Below, in pieces: positions 1 through 7,467 of a DNA stretch of 8,251 nucleotides. The stretch is from contig CAZOLY010000153.1 of assembly GCA_964580815.1 (NCBI GenBank), positions 1 to 8,251 of the forward strand, read 5' to 3'. The notes beneath the pieces were generated by a model. The model was not told where the DNA came from, searched no databases, and saw only the letters and a list, made by a program, of their open reading frames with translations. Position numbers and translations under genes: made by a program. How positions within the stretch are numbered: the first letter of the stretch is position 1; every line of letters begins with the position of its first letter. This DNA is from G020354785 sp964580815. Its GTDB lineage: Bacteria; Bacteroidota; Bacteroidia; Bacteroidales; UBA10428.

Positions 1-76
1 ATGACGTTGATAGGCTGCAGGTGTAAAGGCAGTAATGTCAAAGCCGAGCAGTACTAATTACCCGTACACTTTCTTG
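1..76 (+). rRNA. 23S ribosomal RNA, 3' end (partial)
   Basis: The first bases match the closing segment of bacterial 23S rRNA: a stretch ending in GCCGAGCAGTACTAATTACC, the equivalent of the E. coli TACTAATGAACC end, in a form typical of Bacteroidota. The 5' part lies outside the window. I placed the 3' end by aligning the TACTAAT motif with E. coli, where about 20 nt follow it, so the end is uncertain by several bases. It is followed by a 5S gene, as expected in an rrn operon. Confidence 0.9.
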
Positions 77-122
77 TGGCAATTTAAAAAATGAATACTC
101 TTTCAATATGTCTAAATTATTT

Positions 123-138
123 TTCCGGCCTTCCGGAA
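123..138 (+). other. Small hairpin in the 23S-5S spacer
   Basis: A perfect 6-bp inverted repeat (TTCCGG, loop CCTT, CCGGAA) lies in the otherwise AT-rich spacer between the 23S and 5S genes. Its position suggests a structure in the precursor rRNA, perhaps near a processing site, but that role is inference. No T-run follows, so it is not an intrinsic terminator. Confidence 0.4.
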
Positions 139-146
139 TAAAGATT

Positions 147-256
147 TTAGGTGACTATAGCAATGGGGAACCACCTCTTACCATACCGAACAGAGAAGTT
201 AAGCCCATTAGCGCCGATGGTACTGCGAAAGCGGGAGAGTAGGTCGTCGCCGATCT
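147..256 (+). rRNA. rrf: 5S ribosomal RNA
   Basis: The segment carries the conserved 5S core, with CCGAACAGAGAAGTTAAGCC in the loop B/C region, GATGGTACTGC, and GGGAGAGTAGGTCGTCGCC at the 3' side. The terminal helix is visible as GGTGAC (150-155) pairing with GTCGCC (246-251), including one G-T wobble. The length of about 110 nt fits a Bacteroidota 5S rRNA. The exact ends are uncertain by a few bases. It is the last gene of the rrn operon and is followed at once by a terminator. Confidence 0.93.
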
Positions 257-258
257 TT

Positions 259-294
259 AATCCCGATCAGCCAATACTGATCGGGATTTTTTTT
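259..294 (+). terminator. Rho-independent terminator of the rRNA operon
   Basis: A perfect 12-bp stem, AATCCCGATCAG (259-270) with CTGATCGGGATT (277-288), encloses the 6-nt loop CCAATA and runs into an uninterrupted T-run ending at 294. It lies directly downstream of the 5S gene and 82 bp before the porin start codon. It should isolate the porin from the very active rRNA transcription. Confidence 0.95.
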
Positions 295-376
295 ACTATT
301 AATAACTAATGAAAACCTGTGAATAACATTTCGTTACCATACATTTTTGCCGCTATTATTGTTCATATATTTGAAT

Positions 377-2383
377 ATGAAAAAAGGAATTACTATAACA
401 GTATTCTTTTTAATCAATACAAATCTATTCATATTAAGAGCAGAAAACGATACTCTGGCTCTCATATCTTCATGGACTCTAATAAAAGACTATTCACTTA
501 AAAAAAATGCGGAAATTGATACCCTCCTGCAATCATTCCAGAACCATAACCTGATATTTAAAAACTCAATATCCAACTCTTATCTGGGAAATTTAGGATC
601 CCCTTCAATAAGTAATGTTTACATAAATAGAAAAGAGAAAAATAATTTTTTACTGATAAATACTTTTAATCCATATATGAGCACATTGACCAATACAAGA
701 TATTTTAATACACGTAAACCGTTTACCAGATTATTATATACAACGGGAGGAGGAGAATCTGTCAAGGAAGAAACACTGGAAGCATTTCATACCCAGAATG
801 TAAACAAATATTTCAACTTCGGACTTAAATATAACCTTATCTCTTCCAAAGGCCAGTATAAATTTCAGAGAATAGTCAATAATGCCTTTAAATTATTTAC
901 AAGTTATGAAGGACGCCGGTATAACCTGTATGCAAATATCAATCTTAACAAGATCAAGGCCGACGAAAACGGCGGTATACTTAATGATTCACTGGTAACA
1001 GATTCAACATTCCATTACACTACCGATATACCTACCCTATTTGGCGGTACCGAACAGGGAATAAAACATGATCCCGATGTACTGACTACAATTAAAAATC
1101 TGAGTTTCCTGGTCGTCCAGGATCTTGATATTGCCGGCCAACCCCGCACCGATACATTAACCCCCGGGAAAATGAAAAAATTTGTCCCTGGAATTGCCCA
1201 TATTTTAAAATATGATAAAAGTGTTAGAATACACAGAGATAAAAAACCTGATGCAGGCTTAAACGGAGGCCTGTACAACGAAACCTGGTTTAATCCCGAT
1301 TATACCCTTGACTCGGCATACTACAGACAACTTTCAAACACTCTCAGGTTGAAGTTAAAAAATACCGGTACGAAAAAAAATATAAATATATATGTCGATC
1401 TTACTCACGAACTGCTAAAGTACAGCTTCTATACACCCTCCGATAACCAGGTAAACTATGCGGGAGATACCTCTGCACTCTACCGCTTTGTCGGTCAGAA
1501 ATACTATCCGGATACCTTTAACAGAGCGCGCCCGTTGTCGAATACTTCTGCTTCCTTTAATGTGTCACTGGCAAAAAATGATATTTTTAAAAGCAGCCTG
1601 GGGGCTTACTATTTTTTTAACGGCTATAAAGCGGGCAGTTATAACATAAATGCAGAGTTCATATCATCGCTCAATGCCAGGCAAAATAAGTCATATGTTA
1701 TACTGGCGCTGGATTATAATAATGAAACACCCGATTTCTTATTACAGAATTATTATTCAAATTATTATATCTGGGAAAATGACTTTAAATCAACAAAAAG
1801 TACTGAAATAGACTTAAAATATATCAATCCCCTGAAAAGGATTGAATTAGGATTAAATTATTCATTATTAAATGATTACATCTATTTTGATACCCTTGCC
1901 CTGCCTCAGCAGTTAAGTGGCGGACTGTCGGTTTTTTCCCTGAATCTGACAAAATTCCTGGAATTCTGGAAATTCAGGTCAGTGAACAAACTTGCATTAC
2001 AAATTGTTAATAAACCTGGTTATATCAATTTGCCGGAATTTATAGCATATAATTCAACATATATAAAGCATTATTTGAGTTTTAAGCTGACCGGCGGAGG
2101 ATTTCTCGCAATGCTTGGTTTTGATATATATTATAATACTAAATATTATGCTGATGCATACAATCCCGCATTAGGAGTGTTCCATCAGCAGAATGAGAAA
2201 AAACTCGGAAACTATCCGTATCTGGATGTGTTTTTAAATATAAAACTTAAACGCACCAGGTTTTTCCTGAAATATGAACATCTGAATTCGGGATGGATAT
2301 ATAAAAATTATTTTTCGGTGTTACATTACCCGAGAAATGAAGGGATGTTCAAAGCAGGATTATCCTGGACTTTTTATGATTAA
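377..2383 (+). CDS. Putative outer-membrane porin (Bacteroidota Porin_10-like)
   Basis: Predicted outer-membrane beta-barrel channel of 668 aa. Residues 1 to about 22 (MKKGITITVFFLINTNLFIL, then RA before ENDT) form a Sec signal peptide. The mature part carries features I associate with the Bacteroidota 'putative porin' family: an N-terminal LGNLGSPS segment (about 70-77), KPFTRLLYTTGGG (about 114-126), FHTQNVNKYFNFGLKYNL (about 137-154) and ENGGI (about 197-201). Many alternating aromatic and polar strands follow, and the protein ends on a barrel-type strand, GLSWTFYD. The frame stays open upstream to a TTG at 347, but that would add ten residues before the signal peptide, so I chose the ATG at 377. 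No Shine-Dalgarno is visible. A Bacteroidota -7-like TATATTTG lies just before the start. The next gene follows after 32 bp on the same strand with no terminator between, so the two may be co-transcribed. The substrate is unknown. Confidence 0.85.
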   Translation: MKKGITITVFFLINTNLFILRAENDTLALISSWTLIKDYSLKKNAEIDTLLQSFQNHNLIFKNSISNSYLGNLGSPSISNVYINRKEKNNFLLINTFNPYMSTLTNTRYFNTRKPFTRLLYTTGGGESVKEETLEAFHTQNVNKYFNFGLKYNLISSKGQYKFQRIVNNAFKLFTSYEGRRYNLYANINLNKIKADENGGILNDSLVTDSTFHYTTDIPTLFGGTEQGIKHDPDVLTTIKNLSFLVVQDLDIAGQPRTDTLTPGKMKKFVPGIAHILKYDKSVRIHRDKKPDAGLNGGLYNETWFNPDYTLDSAYYRQLSNTLRLKLKNTGTKKNINIYVDLTHELLKYSFYTPSDNQVNYAGDTSALYRFVGQKYYPDTFNRARPLSNTSASFNVSLAKNDIFKSSLGAYYFFNGYKAGSYNINAEFISSLNARQNKSYVILALDYNNETPDFLLQNYYSNYYIWENDFKSTKSTEIDLKYINPLKRIELGLNYSLLNDYIYFDTLALPQQLSGGLSVFSLNLTKFLEFWKFRSVNKLALQIVNKPGYINLPEFIAYNSTYIKHYLSFKLTGGGFLAMLGFDIYYNTKYYADAYNPALGVFHQQNEKKLGNYPYLDVFLNIKLKRTRFFLKYEHLNSGWIYKNYFSVLHYPRNEGMFKAGLSWTFYD

Positions 2384-2415
2384 AATAATAAGGAGAACAT
2401 ACAAAAACTAAAATT

Positions 2416-3828
2416 ATGAAAAACTCTATTATAAAAGCGACATTACTAATATTCATATTTATATCTTCAGGTATATCTATTGAGAAATCGCATGATCTCC
2501 GGATTGCCATGGATGATCTCGATATTATAAAACAGAAAGGGAAAATAGTTGTCCTTACGGATTTTAATTCCACCAACTATTTTATCTATCGCGGACAGCC
2601 TATGGGGTACCAGTATGAGCTATTACAGAACCTGGCTGATTATTTGGATGTCGAGGTGGAAGTTGTTGTGAGCAATGACCTGGAAAACAGTTTTAAAAGA
2701 CTGGAAAACGGAGATGTTGACCTTATAGCAGCTAACCTGACGGTAACAAAAAGGAGAAAAAAGTTTCTTGATTTTACTGAACCCCACAGTCAGACACGAC
2801 AGGTGCTTGTTCAGCGAAAACCTGACAACTGGAGGACTATTGATAAAAAAATGCTCGAATCAGCGCTTATCAGGGAACAGCTTGATTTGGCAGGTAAAAC
2901 GGTTTATGTCCAGAAAAATTCCGCTCATGCTTACAGGCTCCATAACCTCTCCAATGAAATAGGTAATGATATTAATATCATTGAAGTAGATCAGGAAGCG
3001 GAACAATTAATATCACTCGTGGCAAGCGGAGATATTGATTACACTATAAGTGATGAAAATGTTGCACAGGTAAACCAATACTATTATCAAAATATCGATA
3101 TCGAAACGCCGGTAAGCTTTTACCAGAACATGGCCTGGGCTGTAAGGAAGAATTCAGGAAAGCTTCTTACTGAAATTAATGACTGGATGTCACATTTCAA
3201 GAATACTGATGAATATAAAAATATTTATGCAAAGTATTTTAAAAATCAAAGATCGGCTCAGATTGTTGAAAGTGATTACTATGCATTAACATCGGGAAGA
3301 ATCTCTGCTTATGATGATATTATTAAAACCTACAGCGAGGAAATCGGATGGGACTGGCGGCTTGTTGCCTCTTTAATGTACCAGGAATCGCGGTTTAAGC
3401 CTGACGTAAAGTCATGGACAGGGGCATTCGGACTGATGCAGCTTATGCCATCCACAGCTCAGAGGTTTGGCATTAATTCTAATTCATCACAGGAGCAGCA
3501 GATCCGCGCAGGCATAAGATTTTTAGAGTGGCTTGATAAAAGATTTGAAGATGTTGATGACAAGGATGAGAAGATCAAATTTACAATTGCTTCCTATAAT
3601 GTCGGGCTCGGACATATACTCGATGCCCGTAACCTGGCTCAAAAGAACGGATCAAATCCCAATGTATGGGAAAACAGCGTGGATAGGTACCTTCTATCAA
3701 AATCAGATCCCCTCTACTATAACGACCCCATAGTGAAATACGGATACTGCAGAGGAACCGAAACATACAGGTATGTGAAAGATATAATGGAAAGGTACGA
3801 GCATTATAAAAACCTGGTTAGCAACTAA
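2416..3828 (+). CDS. mltF: MltF-type lytic murein transglycosylase
   Basis: Periplasmic enzyme of 470 aa predicted to cleave the MurNAc-GlcNAc bond of peptidoglycan non-hydrolytically, leaving 1,6-anhydroMurNAc ends. Residues 1 to about 21 are a signal peptide or N-terminal anchor without a lipobox cysteine. About 40-280 form a solute-binding domain of the SBP_bac_3 type, with GYQYELLQNLADYL (64-77) and GDVDLIAANLTVTKRRKKFL (99-118). About 300-465 form a Slt-type transglycosylase domain: MYQESRF with the presumed catalytic Glu324, GAFGLMQLMPSTAQRFG (336-352), and IASYNVGLGHILDARNLA (391-408). This domain order and length match MltF of Gram-negative bacteria, where the binding domain modulates the lytic domain. 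An AAGGAG at 2389-2394 lies about 21 nt from the ATG, too far for a normal ribosome site. The gene appears to form a unit with the upstream porin and ends inside a terminator hairpin. Confidence 0.93.
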   Translation: MKNSIIKATLLIFIFISSGISIEKSHDLRIAMDDLDIIKQKGKIVVLTDFNSTNYFIYRGQPMGYQYELLQNLADYLDVEVEVVVSNDLENSFKRLENGDVDLIAANLTVTKRRKKFLDFTEPHSQTRQVLVQRKPDNWRTIDKKMLESALIREQLDLAGKTVYVQKNSAHAYRLHNLSNEIGNDINIIEVDQEAEQLISLVASGDIDYTISDENVAQVNQYYYQNIDIETPVSFYQNMAWAVRKNSGKLLTEINDWMSHFKNTDEYKNIYAKYFKNQRSAQIVESDYYALTSGRISAYDDIIKTYSEEIGWDWRLVASLMYQESRFKPDVKSWTGAFGLMQLMPSTAQRFGINSNSSQEQQIRAGIRFLEWLDKRFEDVDDKDEKIKFTIASYNVGLGHILDARNLAQKNGSNPNVWENSVDRYLLSKSDPLYYNDPIVKYGYCRGTETYRYVKDIMERYEHYKNLVSN

Positions 3829-3839
3829 TCAGGTTTTTT
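3806..3839. terminator. Bidirectional terminator shared by converging genes
   Basis: A hairpin of about 14 bp runs from 3808 to 3838 around the loop CAA (3822-3824): AAAAACCTG and GTTAG on the left pair with CTAAT and CAGGTTTTT on the right, with one G-T wobble. On the plus strand it runs into six Ts (3834-3839), and on the minus strand into TTTTTATAA. The mltF stop (3826-3828) lies inside the right arm, and the Nudix gene stop (complement of 3838-3840) overlaps the outer edge. It therefore serves, or at least is placed to serve, both transcripts. Confidence 0.8.
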
Positions 3840-4488
3840 ACTTTATATGCCTGACTATATCGTCATTTCTGAGCAGAATATCAAGGAATTCGCTTAATAT
3901 CATTGCAGTTGCCCCCCATATATGATTACCTCCAACATTATAAAATGGAATGCTCAGTTTATTGTCCCTGCTGACCAAACTTTTATTTTCAATGATGCGC
4001 GGATTAAGAAGATCCCTGAGTCTCACCTCTATTAAATAATCCACTTCCTTTGAACTTGGATTAAACCGCGGCTTCTGATAAAAAAGACCTATAAAAGGAA
4101 TAACTTCCATGTTACTGACGTTGATCTGCAATGGTGTCAGCTGTCCGACAATTTCAATGTCAGAAGCTGCTACTCCCAGTTCTTCCTGCGTTTCTCTCAA
4201 AGCAGTATCCTGCAGCGAAGTGTCTCCACGCTCAGCTCTGCCCCCCGGAAAGCTTATCTGCCCGCTGTGAGGAGTATTATCCTCGACCCTCTTCATGAAT
4301 ACAGTAGTTAATAAACTATTATCAGGATATAACAAAATGAGAACACTGCTCTTTTGAAAGGAGACAGATTGATCAGGAGGCTTTCTTGTGGCGGGAAACA
4401 TTTTTCTATGACTAGACTCGCCGGGTAAAGGCTTCCTGAGCTCACGCTTTATTAATTCAGCAATATTTGTTACGAAGTTGCTGTTCAT
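3838..4488 (-). CDS. Nudix hydrolase, CoA pyrophosphatase-like (NudL/YeaB type)
   Basis: Cytoplasmic Nudix protein of 216 aa. By family it hydrolyses a nucleoside diphosphate linked to another moiety, most likely CoA to 4'-phosphopantetheine and 3',5'-ADP. Residues 59-83 read LLTTVFMKR, spacer, GQISFPGG, which resembles the UPF0035 signature used to recognise CoA-type Nudix enzymes. The Nudix box follows at about 82-106 with the metal-binding core RETQEELGV (Arg98, Glu99, Glu102, Glu103). The first acidic position of the general Nudix consensus is not a Glu here; this subfamily has a GDxSLxxTALRE arrangement instead. A C-terminal IWGATAMIL (about 190-198) is also typical of the subfamily. The ATG start lies 1 nt after the TGA of the upstream permease (TGATATG), so the two are probably translationally coupled. 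The substrate is inferred, not shown. Confidence 0.88.
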   Translation of the reverse strand: MNSNFVTNIAELIKRELRKPLPGESSHRKMFPATRKPPDQSVSFQKSSVLILLYPDNSLLTTVFMKRVEDNTPHSGQISFPGGRAERGDTSLQDTALRETQEELGVAASDIEIVGQLTPLQINVSNMEVIPFIGLFYQKPRFNPSSKEVDYLIEVRLRDLLNPRIIENKSLVSRDNKLSIPFYNVGGNHIWGATAMILSEFLDILLRNDDIVRHIK

Positions 4489-4489
4489 A

Positions 4490-5740
4490 TCAATTAAACC
4501 TGATTGTTTTCACCGGATTAATATTTGAAATAATAATTGACGGGAGAAGCAGAATTAACATTGTAATAGCCATCGTACCCGCATTTAAAATGATAATATT
4601 CAATAAATTGAAATTTACCGGCACATAATCAATGAAATATGAAGACTGTTCCAGCTTTAATATCCTGAAATGATGCTGGATCCAGCAAATTCCGAGGCCA
4701 ATAATATTACCCCAGAACAAAGCTTTTAACATAAGAAATGAAGACTGGTACAGGAAAATGCCTTTTATACTGTTATTCCCCGTTCCTAAAGCTTTTAAGA
4801 TTCCTATCATGTTTGTACGGTCAAGAATTAATATAAGTAATCCCGATATCATATTAAATGCCGCAACAATTAACATCAATCCAAGTACTATCCATACATT
4901 CTTATCAACAAGGTTAAGCCAGTCAAAAATCTGCGGGTATTTATCCTTAATATTGATAACATCCAGTTTCCCACCTTTCTCATCTAACCTTGTTCCTGCA
5001 ATATCCCTGACCCTATGGGTGTAGTAATCTATATATTTGTACTTATGTTCATCAATTAATACTTCAAATCCGCTTATCTGATCATCATTCCAGTTATTAA
5101 GTTTCTTTATATGTCCTATATCTGCAAGTATAAACTGACTGTCAAACTCCTCAAGGCCTGTCTCATAAATGCCCGAAACCGTAAAAGAACGCGGACGCGG
5201 CTTATTATCTATGAAGTACATTATGAATCTGTCACCAACCTTTAATTTAAGTAATGATGATAGATATTTTGAAATAATAACCTCATTGGTTTTTACCGAG
5301 TCATTTACAATAAAACTCTTCCCTTCCACCATGTTTTCATTAAAAAAACTCCAGTCAAAATCACTGCCAACACCTTTTACTATTGCACCCTGAATGTCTG
5401 CCCCTGTTTTAATTATTCCGGGTTTGGTCGCAAAAACCTGTATATGTTTAATGCCCGGTATGGAGGTAAGGGAAGGATAAAAAGGCTGGTTTTGAGAAAT
5501 AGGTGATGTTTCAAATGATGCATTTAAATCCTGGTTTATAATCAGAATATGAGCCCCGAAACCAATGATTTTTTTCCTTATCTCTCGCTTAAATCCAACA
5601 GCAACTGCCACGGAAATTATCATCACTGCAAGTCCCAGTGATATACCAAATATGCATATTTTAATTATCGGCCTCGAGATAGAAAGCTTGTTCTCTTTAT
5701 CAAAGGTTATTCTTTTTGCTATAAAAAACTCGGTGTTCAA
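4490..5740 (-). CDS. FtsX-family ABC transporter permease, LolC/LolE-like
   Basis: Inner-membrane permease of 416 aa with the LolC/LolE/MacB layout. One transmembrane helix lies near 25-49, a large periplasmic domain spans about 60-275, and three C-terminal helices lie near 281-306, 326-353 and 378-405. A cytoplasmic coupling segment, DRTNMIGILKALGTGNNSI (308-326), has the family's typical E/D-R-T-x-x-I-G-x-x-(K/R)-A-L-G pattern. The family extracts lipoproteins from the inner membrane or drives mechanical work in the periplasm, powered by a LolD-like ATPase. No ATPase gene is present in this window. The start codon is TTG (complement of 5738-5740). I prefer it because MNTEFFIAKRI resembles the usual N-terminus of Bacteroidota members, an in-frame stop lies 6 codons upstream, and the next Met (40) would cut into the first helix. 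The downstream Nudix gene is 1 nt away. Confidence 0.88.
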   Translation of the reverse strand: MNTEFFIAKRITFDKENKLSISRPIIKICIFGISLGLAVMIISVAVAVGFKREIRKKIIGFGAHILIINQDLNASFETSPISQNQPFYPSLTSIPGIKHIQVFATKPGIIKTGADIQGAIVKGVGSDFDWSFFNENMVEGKSFIVNDSVKTNEVIISKYLSSLLKLKVGDRFIMYFIDNKPRPRSFTVSGIYETGLEEFDSQFILADIGHIKKLNNWNDDQISGFEVLIDEHKYKYIDYYTHRVRDIAGTRLDEKGGKLDVINIKDKYPQIFDWLNLVDKNVWIVLGLMLIVAAFNMISGLLILILDRTNMIGILKALGTGNNSIKGIFLYQSSFLMLKALFWGNIIGLGICWIQHHFRILKLEQSSYFIDYVPVNFNLLNIIILNAGTMAITMLILLLPSIIISNINPVKTIRFN

Positions 5741-5763
5741 TTTATACAGTAAAATTTAAAGTG

Positions 5764-5789
5764 CAAATGTACTAAATTAGTAACATCAA
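5764..5789 (-). promoter_or_regulatory. Candidate Bacteroidota-type promoter for the permease-Nudix pair
   Basis: Read on the minus strand, TACATTTG (5771-5764) matches the Bacteroidota -7 element TAnnTTTG exactly. A TTG (5789-5787) lies 15 nt upstream as a poor -33 element, since the usual spacing is somewhat longer. Transcription would begin roughly 20 nt before the TTG start codon. Such matches are common by chance in AT-rich DNA, so this is tentative. Confidence 0.4.
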
Positions 5790-5831
5790 TATTTAATAAT
5801 AATACTAATTTGCAATAAAAACAGCATATAA

Positions 5832-7022
5832 ATGATAATCAGATTAGCCGGTATCATTCTTATAATTTCTTTTTTGTTTATCAATAATAAAGATCATGAT
5901 TCCGGAAATAGTCATGACATTAAACCCGGCGCGGCAAGAACAGAAATATATGTCCCCCGCTTAACCGGGAAAAAAGTAGGTATAGTTGCCAATAACACGT
6001 CCCTGATAAACAATACTCACCTCGTGGATTCTCTTGAAAACCTGGGAATTAATATAGTTAAAATTTTTACTCCCGAACACGGATTTCTTGGCACTGCCGA
6101 TGCAGGAGAGCTTATATCCGATTCTGCCGGTTTAAAAAACAATGTCAGTATAATATCACTGTATAACGATAAAAAGAAACCTTCTGCCGAAGACCTTAAA
6201 AATGTTGATATAATGGTTTTTGACATCCAGGATGTGGGAGTCAGATTTTACACCTATATTTCAACCATGCACTATGTGATGCAGGCATGTGCCGAAGAAA
6301 AGATACCGTTGGTAATACTGGACAGGCCCAATCCGAATGGCTATTACGTGGACGGACCGGTACTGCAAATGGAGTACAAATCGTTTGCAGGCATGCACCC
6401 CGTGCCGGTTGTATATGGAATGACCATTGCCGAGTATGCACAAATGATAAATGGCGAAAAGTGGCTGGAAGGAGGTATACATTGCCCCCTGGAGGTTGTT
6501 TTATGTGAAAATTACACTCATGACTGTTACTACGAACTGCCCGTTAATCCGTCACCTAATTTACAAAATATGAGGGCAGTATATTTATATCCCTCGCTTT
6601 GCCTGTTTGAAGGTACGGTAATGAATGTGGGCAGAGGCACGGATTTCCCCTTCCAGGTATACGGGCATCCCGCCTATAAGGATAAGGAATTTTATTATGT
6701 ACCCCGGAAAACAGCAGGGGCAAAAAATCCGCGGCACAGGAATATAAAGTGCTATGGCGTTGATTTAAGGAACAGGGATATTGAAACTATCCGGACAGAA
6801 AAACAAATAAACCTTTCATATATCATCGATGCCTACAATAAGATGAATGCCCCCAATAATTTTTTTACAAGCTACTTTAATTATCTTGCCGGAAATGATA
6901 TCCTGAAAAAACAGATAATGGACGGACTCACGGATGAGCAAATAAGGAATACGTGGTCCGATGATCTTTTATATTTTAAAACAATAAGAAAAAAGTATCT
7001 GCTTTATCCTGACTTCGAATGA
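5832..7022 (+). CDS. namZ: Exo-beta-N-acetylmuramidase NamZ (DUF1343 family)
   Basis: Protein of 396 aa that by family (DUF1343, now NamZ, glycoside hydrolase family GH171) removes terminal MurNAc from the non-reducing ends of peptidoglycan fragments. Residues 1 to about 18 are a hydrophobic N-terminal segment, so export to the periplasm is likely. No lipobox cysteine follows it. Conserved blocks seen are GKKVGIVANNTSL (46-58), FTPEHGFLG (79-87), FDIQDVGVRFYTY (130-142), ILDRPNPNG (162-170), LFEGTVMNVGRGTDFPFQ (258-275) and the C-terminal IRKKYLLYPDFE. The Glu of PEHG (82) is a candidate catalytic residue by family position; I have not confirmed this. The length and both ends look complete. 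The gene starts 91 bp from the divergent permease and has no clear Shine-Dalgarno. Its stop lies 7 bp from the stop of the converging DUF1573 gene. Confidence 0.92.
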   Translation: MIIRLAGIILIISFLFINNKDHDSGNSHDIKPGAARTEIYVPRLTGKKVGIVANNTSLINNTHLVDSLENLGINIVKIFTPEHGFLGTADAGELISDSAGLKNNVSIISLYNDKKKPSAEDLKNVDIMVFDIQDVGVRFYTYISTMHYVMQACAEEKIPLVILDRPNPNGYYVDGPVLQMEYKSFAGMHPVPVVYGMTIAEYAQMINGEKWLEGGIHCPLEVVLCENYTHDCYYELPVNPSPNLQNMRAVYLYPSLCLFEGTVMNVGRGTDFPFQVYGHPAYKDKEFYYVPRKTAGAKNPRHRNIKCYGVDLRNRDIETIRTEKQINLSYIIDAYNKMNAPNNFFTSYFNYLAGNDILKKQIMDGLTDEQIRNTWSDDLLYFKTIRKKYLLYPDFE

Positions 7023-7029
7023 AGCATAT

Positions 7030-7449
7030 TTACTCGGCGGTTTTGGGAAGCACATTACCCTTTATCTTTAAAACCACAGGTGAATTGGTAGCATTTGAAT
7101 AAACCGTTATGGATTTTGAAAAGCTGCCCGCCCTTCCTGTATTATATTTTACTTTAATACTCGATTTATCACCGCTCTTGATCGGTTCTTTTGACCATTT
7201 GGGAACCGTACATCCGCATGAAGGCCTTACATTATTCAACACAAGAGGATTTTTACCTGTGTTCTTAAATACAAATTCGCATGTACCCTCATCTCCCTGC
7301 ATAATATCACCATAATCGTACTCAAGATACTCAAACTTTATAAACGGAGCTTTTTTATCTACCTTAGCAGTATCAAGATCTGAACCCCGTGAACAACTTA
7401 TTGATATTGTAAATACAGCAATTACCAATAATGCCAGTGATTTTTTCAT
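7030..7449 (-). CDS. DUF1573 domain lipoprotein
   Basis: Small exported protein of 139 aa. Residues 1-18 are a signal peptide (MKKSLALLVIAVFTISIS) followed by Cys19, a probable lipidation site, although the -3 residue is Ser where Leu is usual. The rest is one DUF1573 immunoglobulin-like domain: FEYLEYDYGDIMQGD, FKNTGKNPLVL, VRPSCGCTVPKW (SCGC at about 77-80), a G-F-S-K-S-I-T-V-Y-S-N segment and a terminal LKIKGNV. This family is abundant in Bacteroidota and its molecular function is not established. The frame is open further upstream to 7506, but the extra 19 residues would disrupt the signal peptide, so I chose the ATG at 7449. It is transcribed alone toward namZ, with no obvious terminator between the two. 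Confidence 0.88.
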   Translation of the reverse strand: MKKSLALLVIAVFTISISCSRGSDLDTAKVDKKAPFIKFEYLEYDYGDIMQGDEGTCEFVFKNTGKNPLVLNNVRPSCGCTVPKWSKEPIKSGDKSSIKVKYNTGRAGSFSKSITVYSNATNSPVVLKIKGNVLPKTAE

Positions 7450-7467
7450 AATTACCCACATTTTAAA

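Noticed and set aside
1015..1278. An open frame of 87 codons antisense to the porin
   Set aside because: It lies wholly within the porin, shows no recognisable domain, and the porin frame carries clear family features.
2389..2394. AAGGAG as a ribosome binding site for mltF
   Set aside because: It lies about 21 nt before the ATG, far beyond the usual spacing, and no closer in-frame start exists.
4758..5759. Several plus-strand open frames of 64-88 codons antisense to the permease
   Set aside because: All lie almost wholly inside the well-supported permease gene (one overhangs its start by a few codons) and encode low-complexity or unrecognisable peptides; they are shadows of its AT-rich codons.
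5790..5831. A plus-strand promoter for namZ, from TTTG at 5809-5812
   Set aside because: The TA of TAnnTTTG is one base out of register and no suitable -33 element is visible, so I did not call it.
6017..6508. Overlapping open frames of 66-73 codons on both strands inside namZ
   Set aside because: The namZ frame is full length with conserved motifs throughout, and the others have no family signature or start signals.
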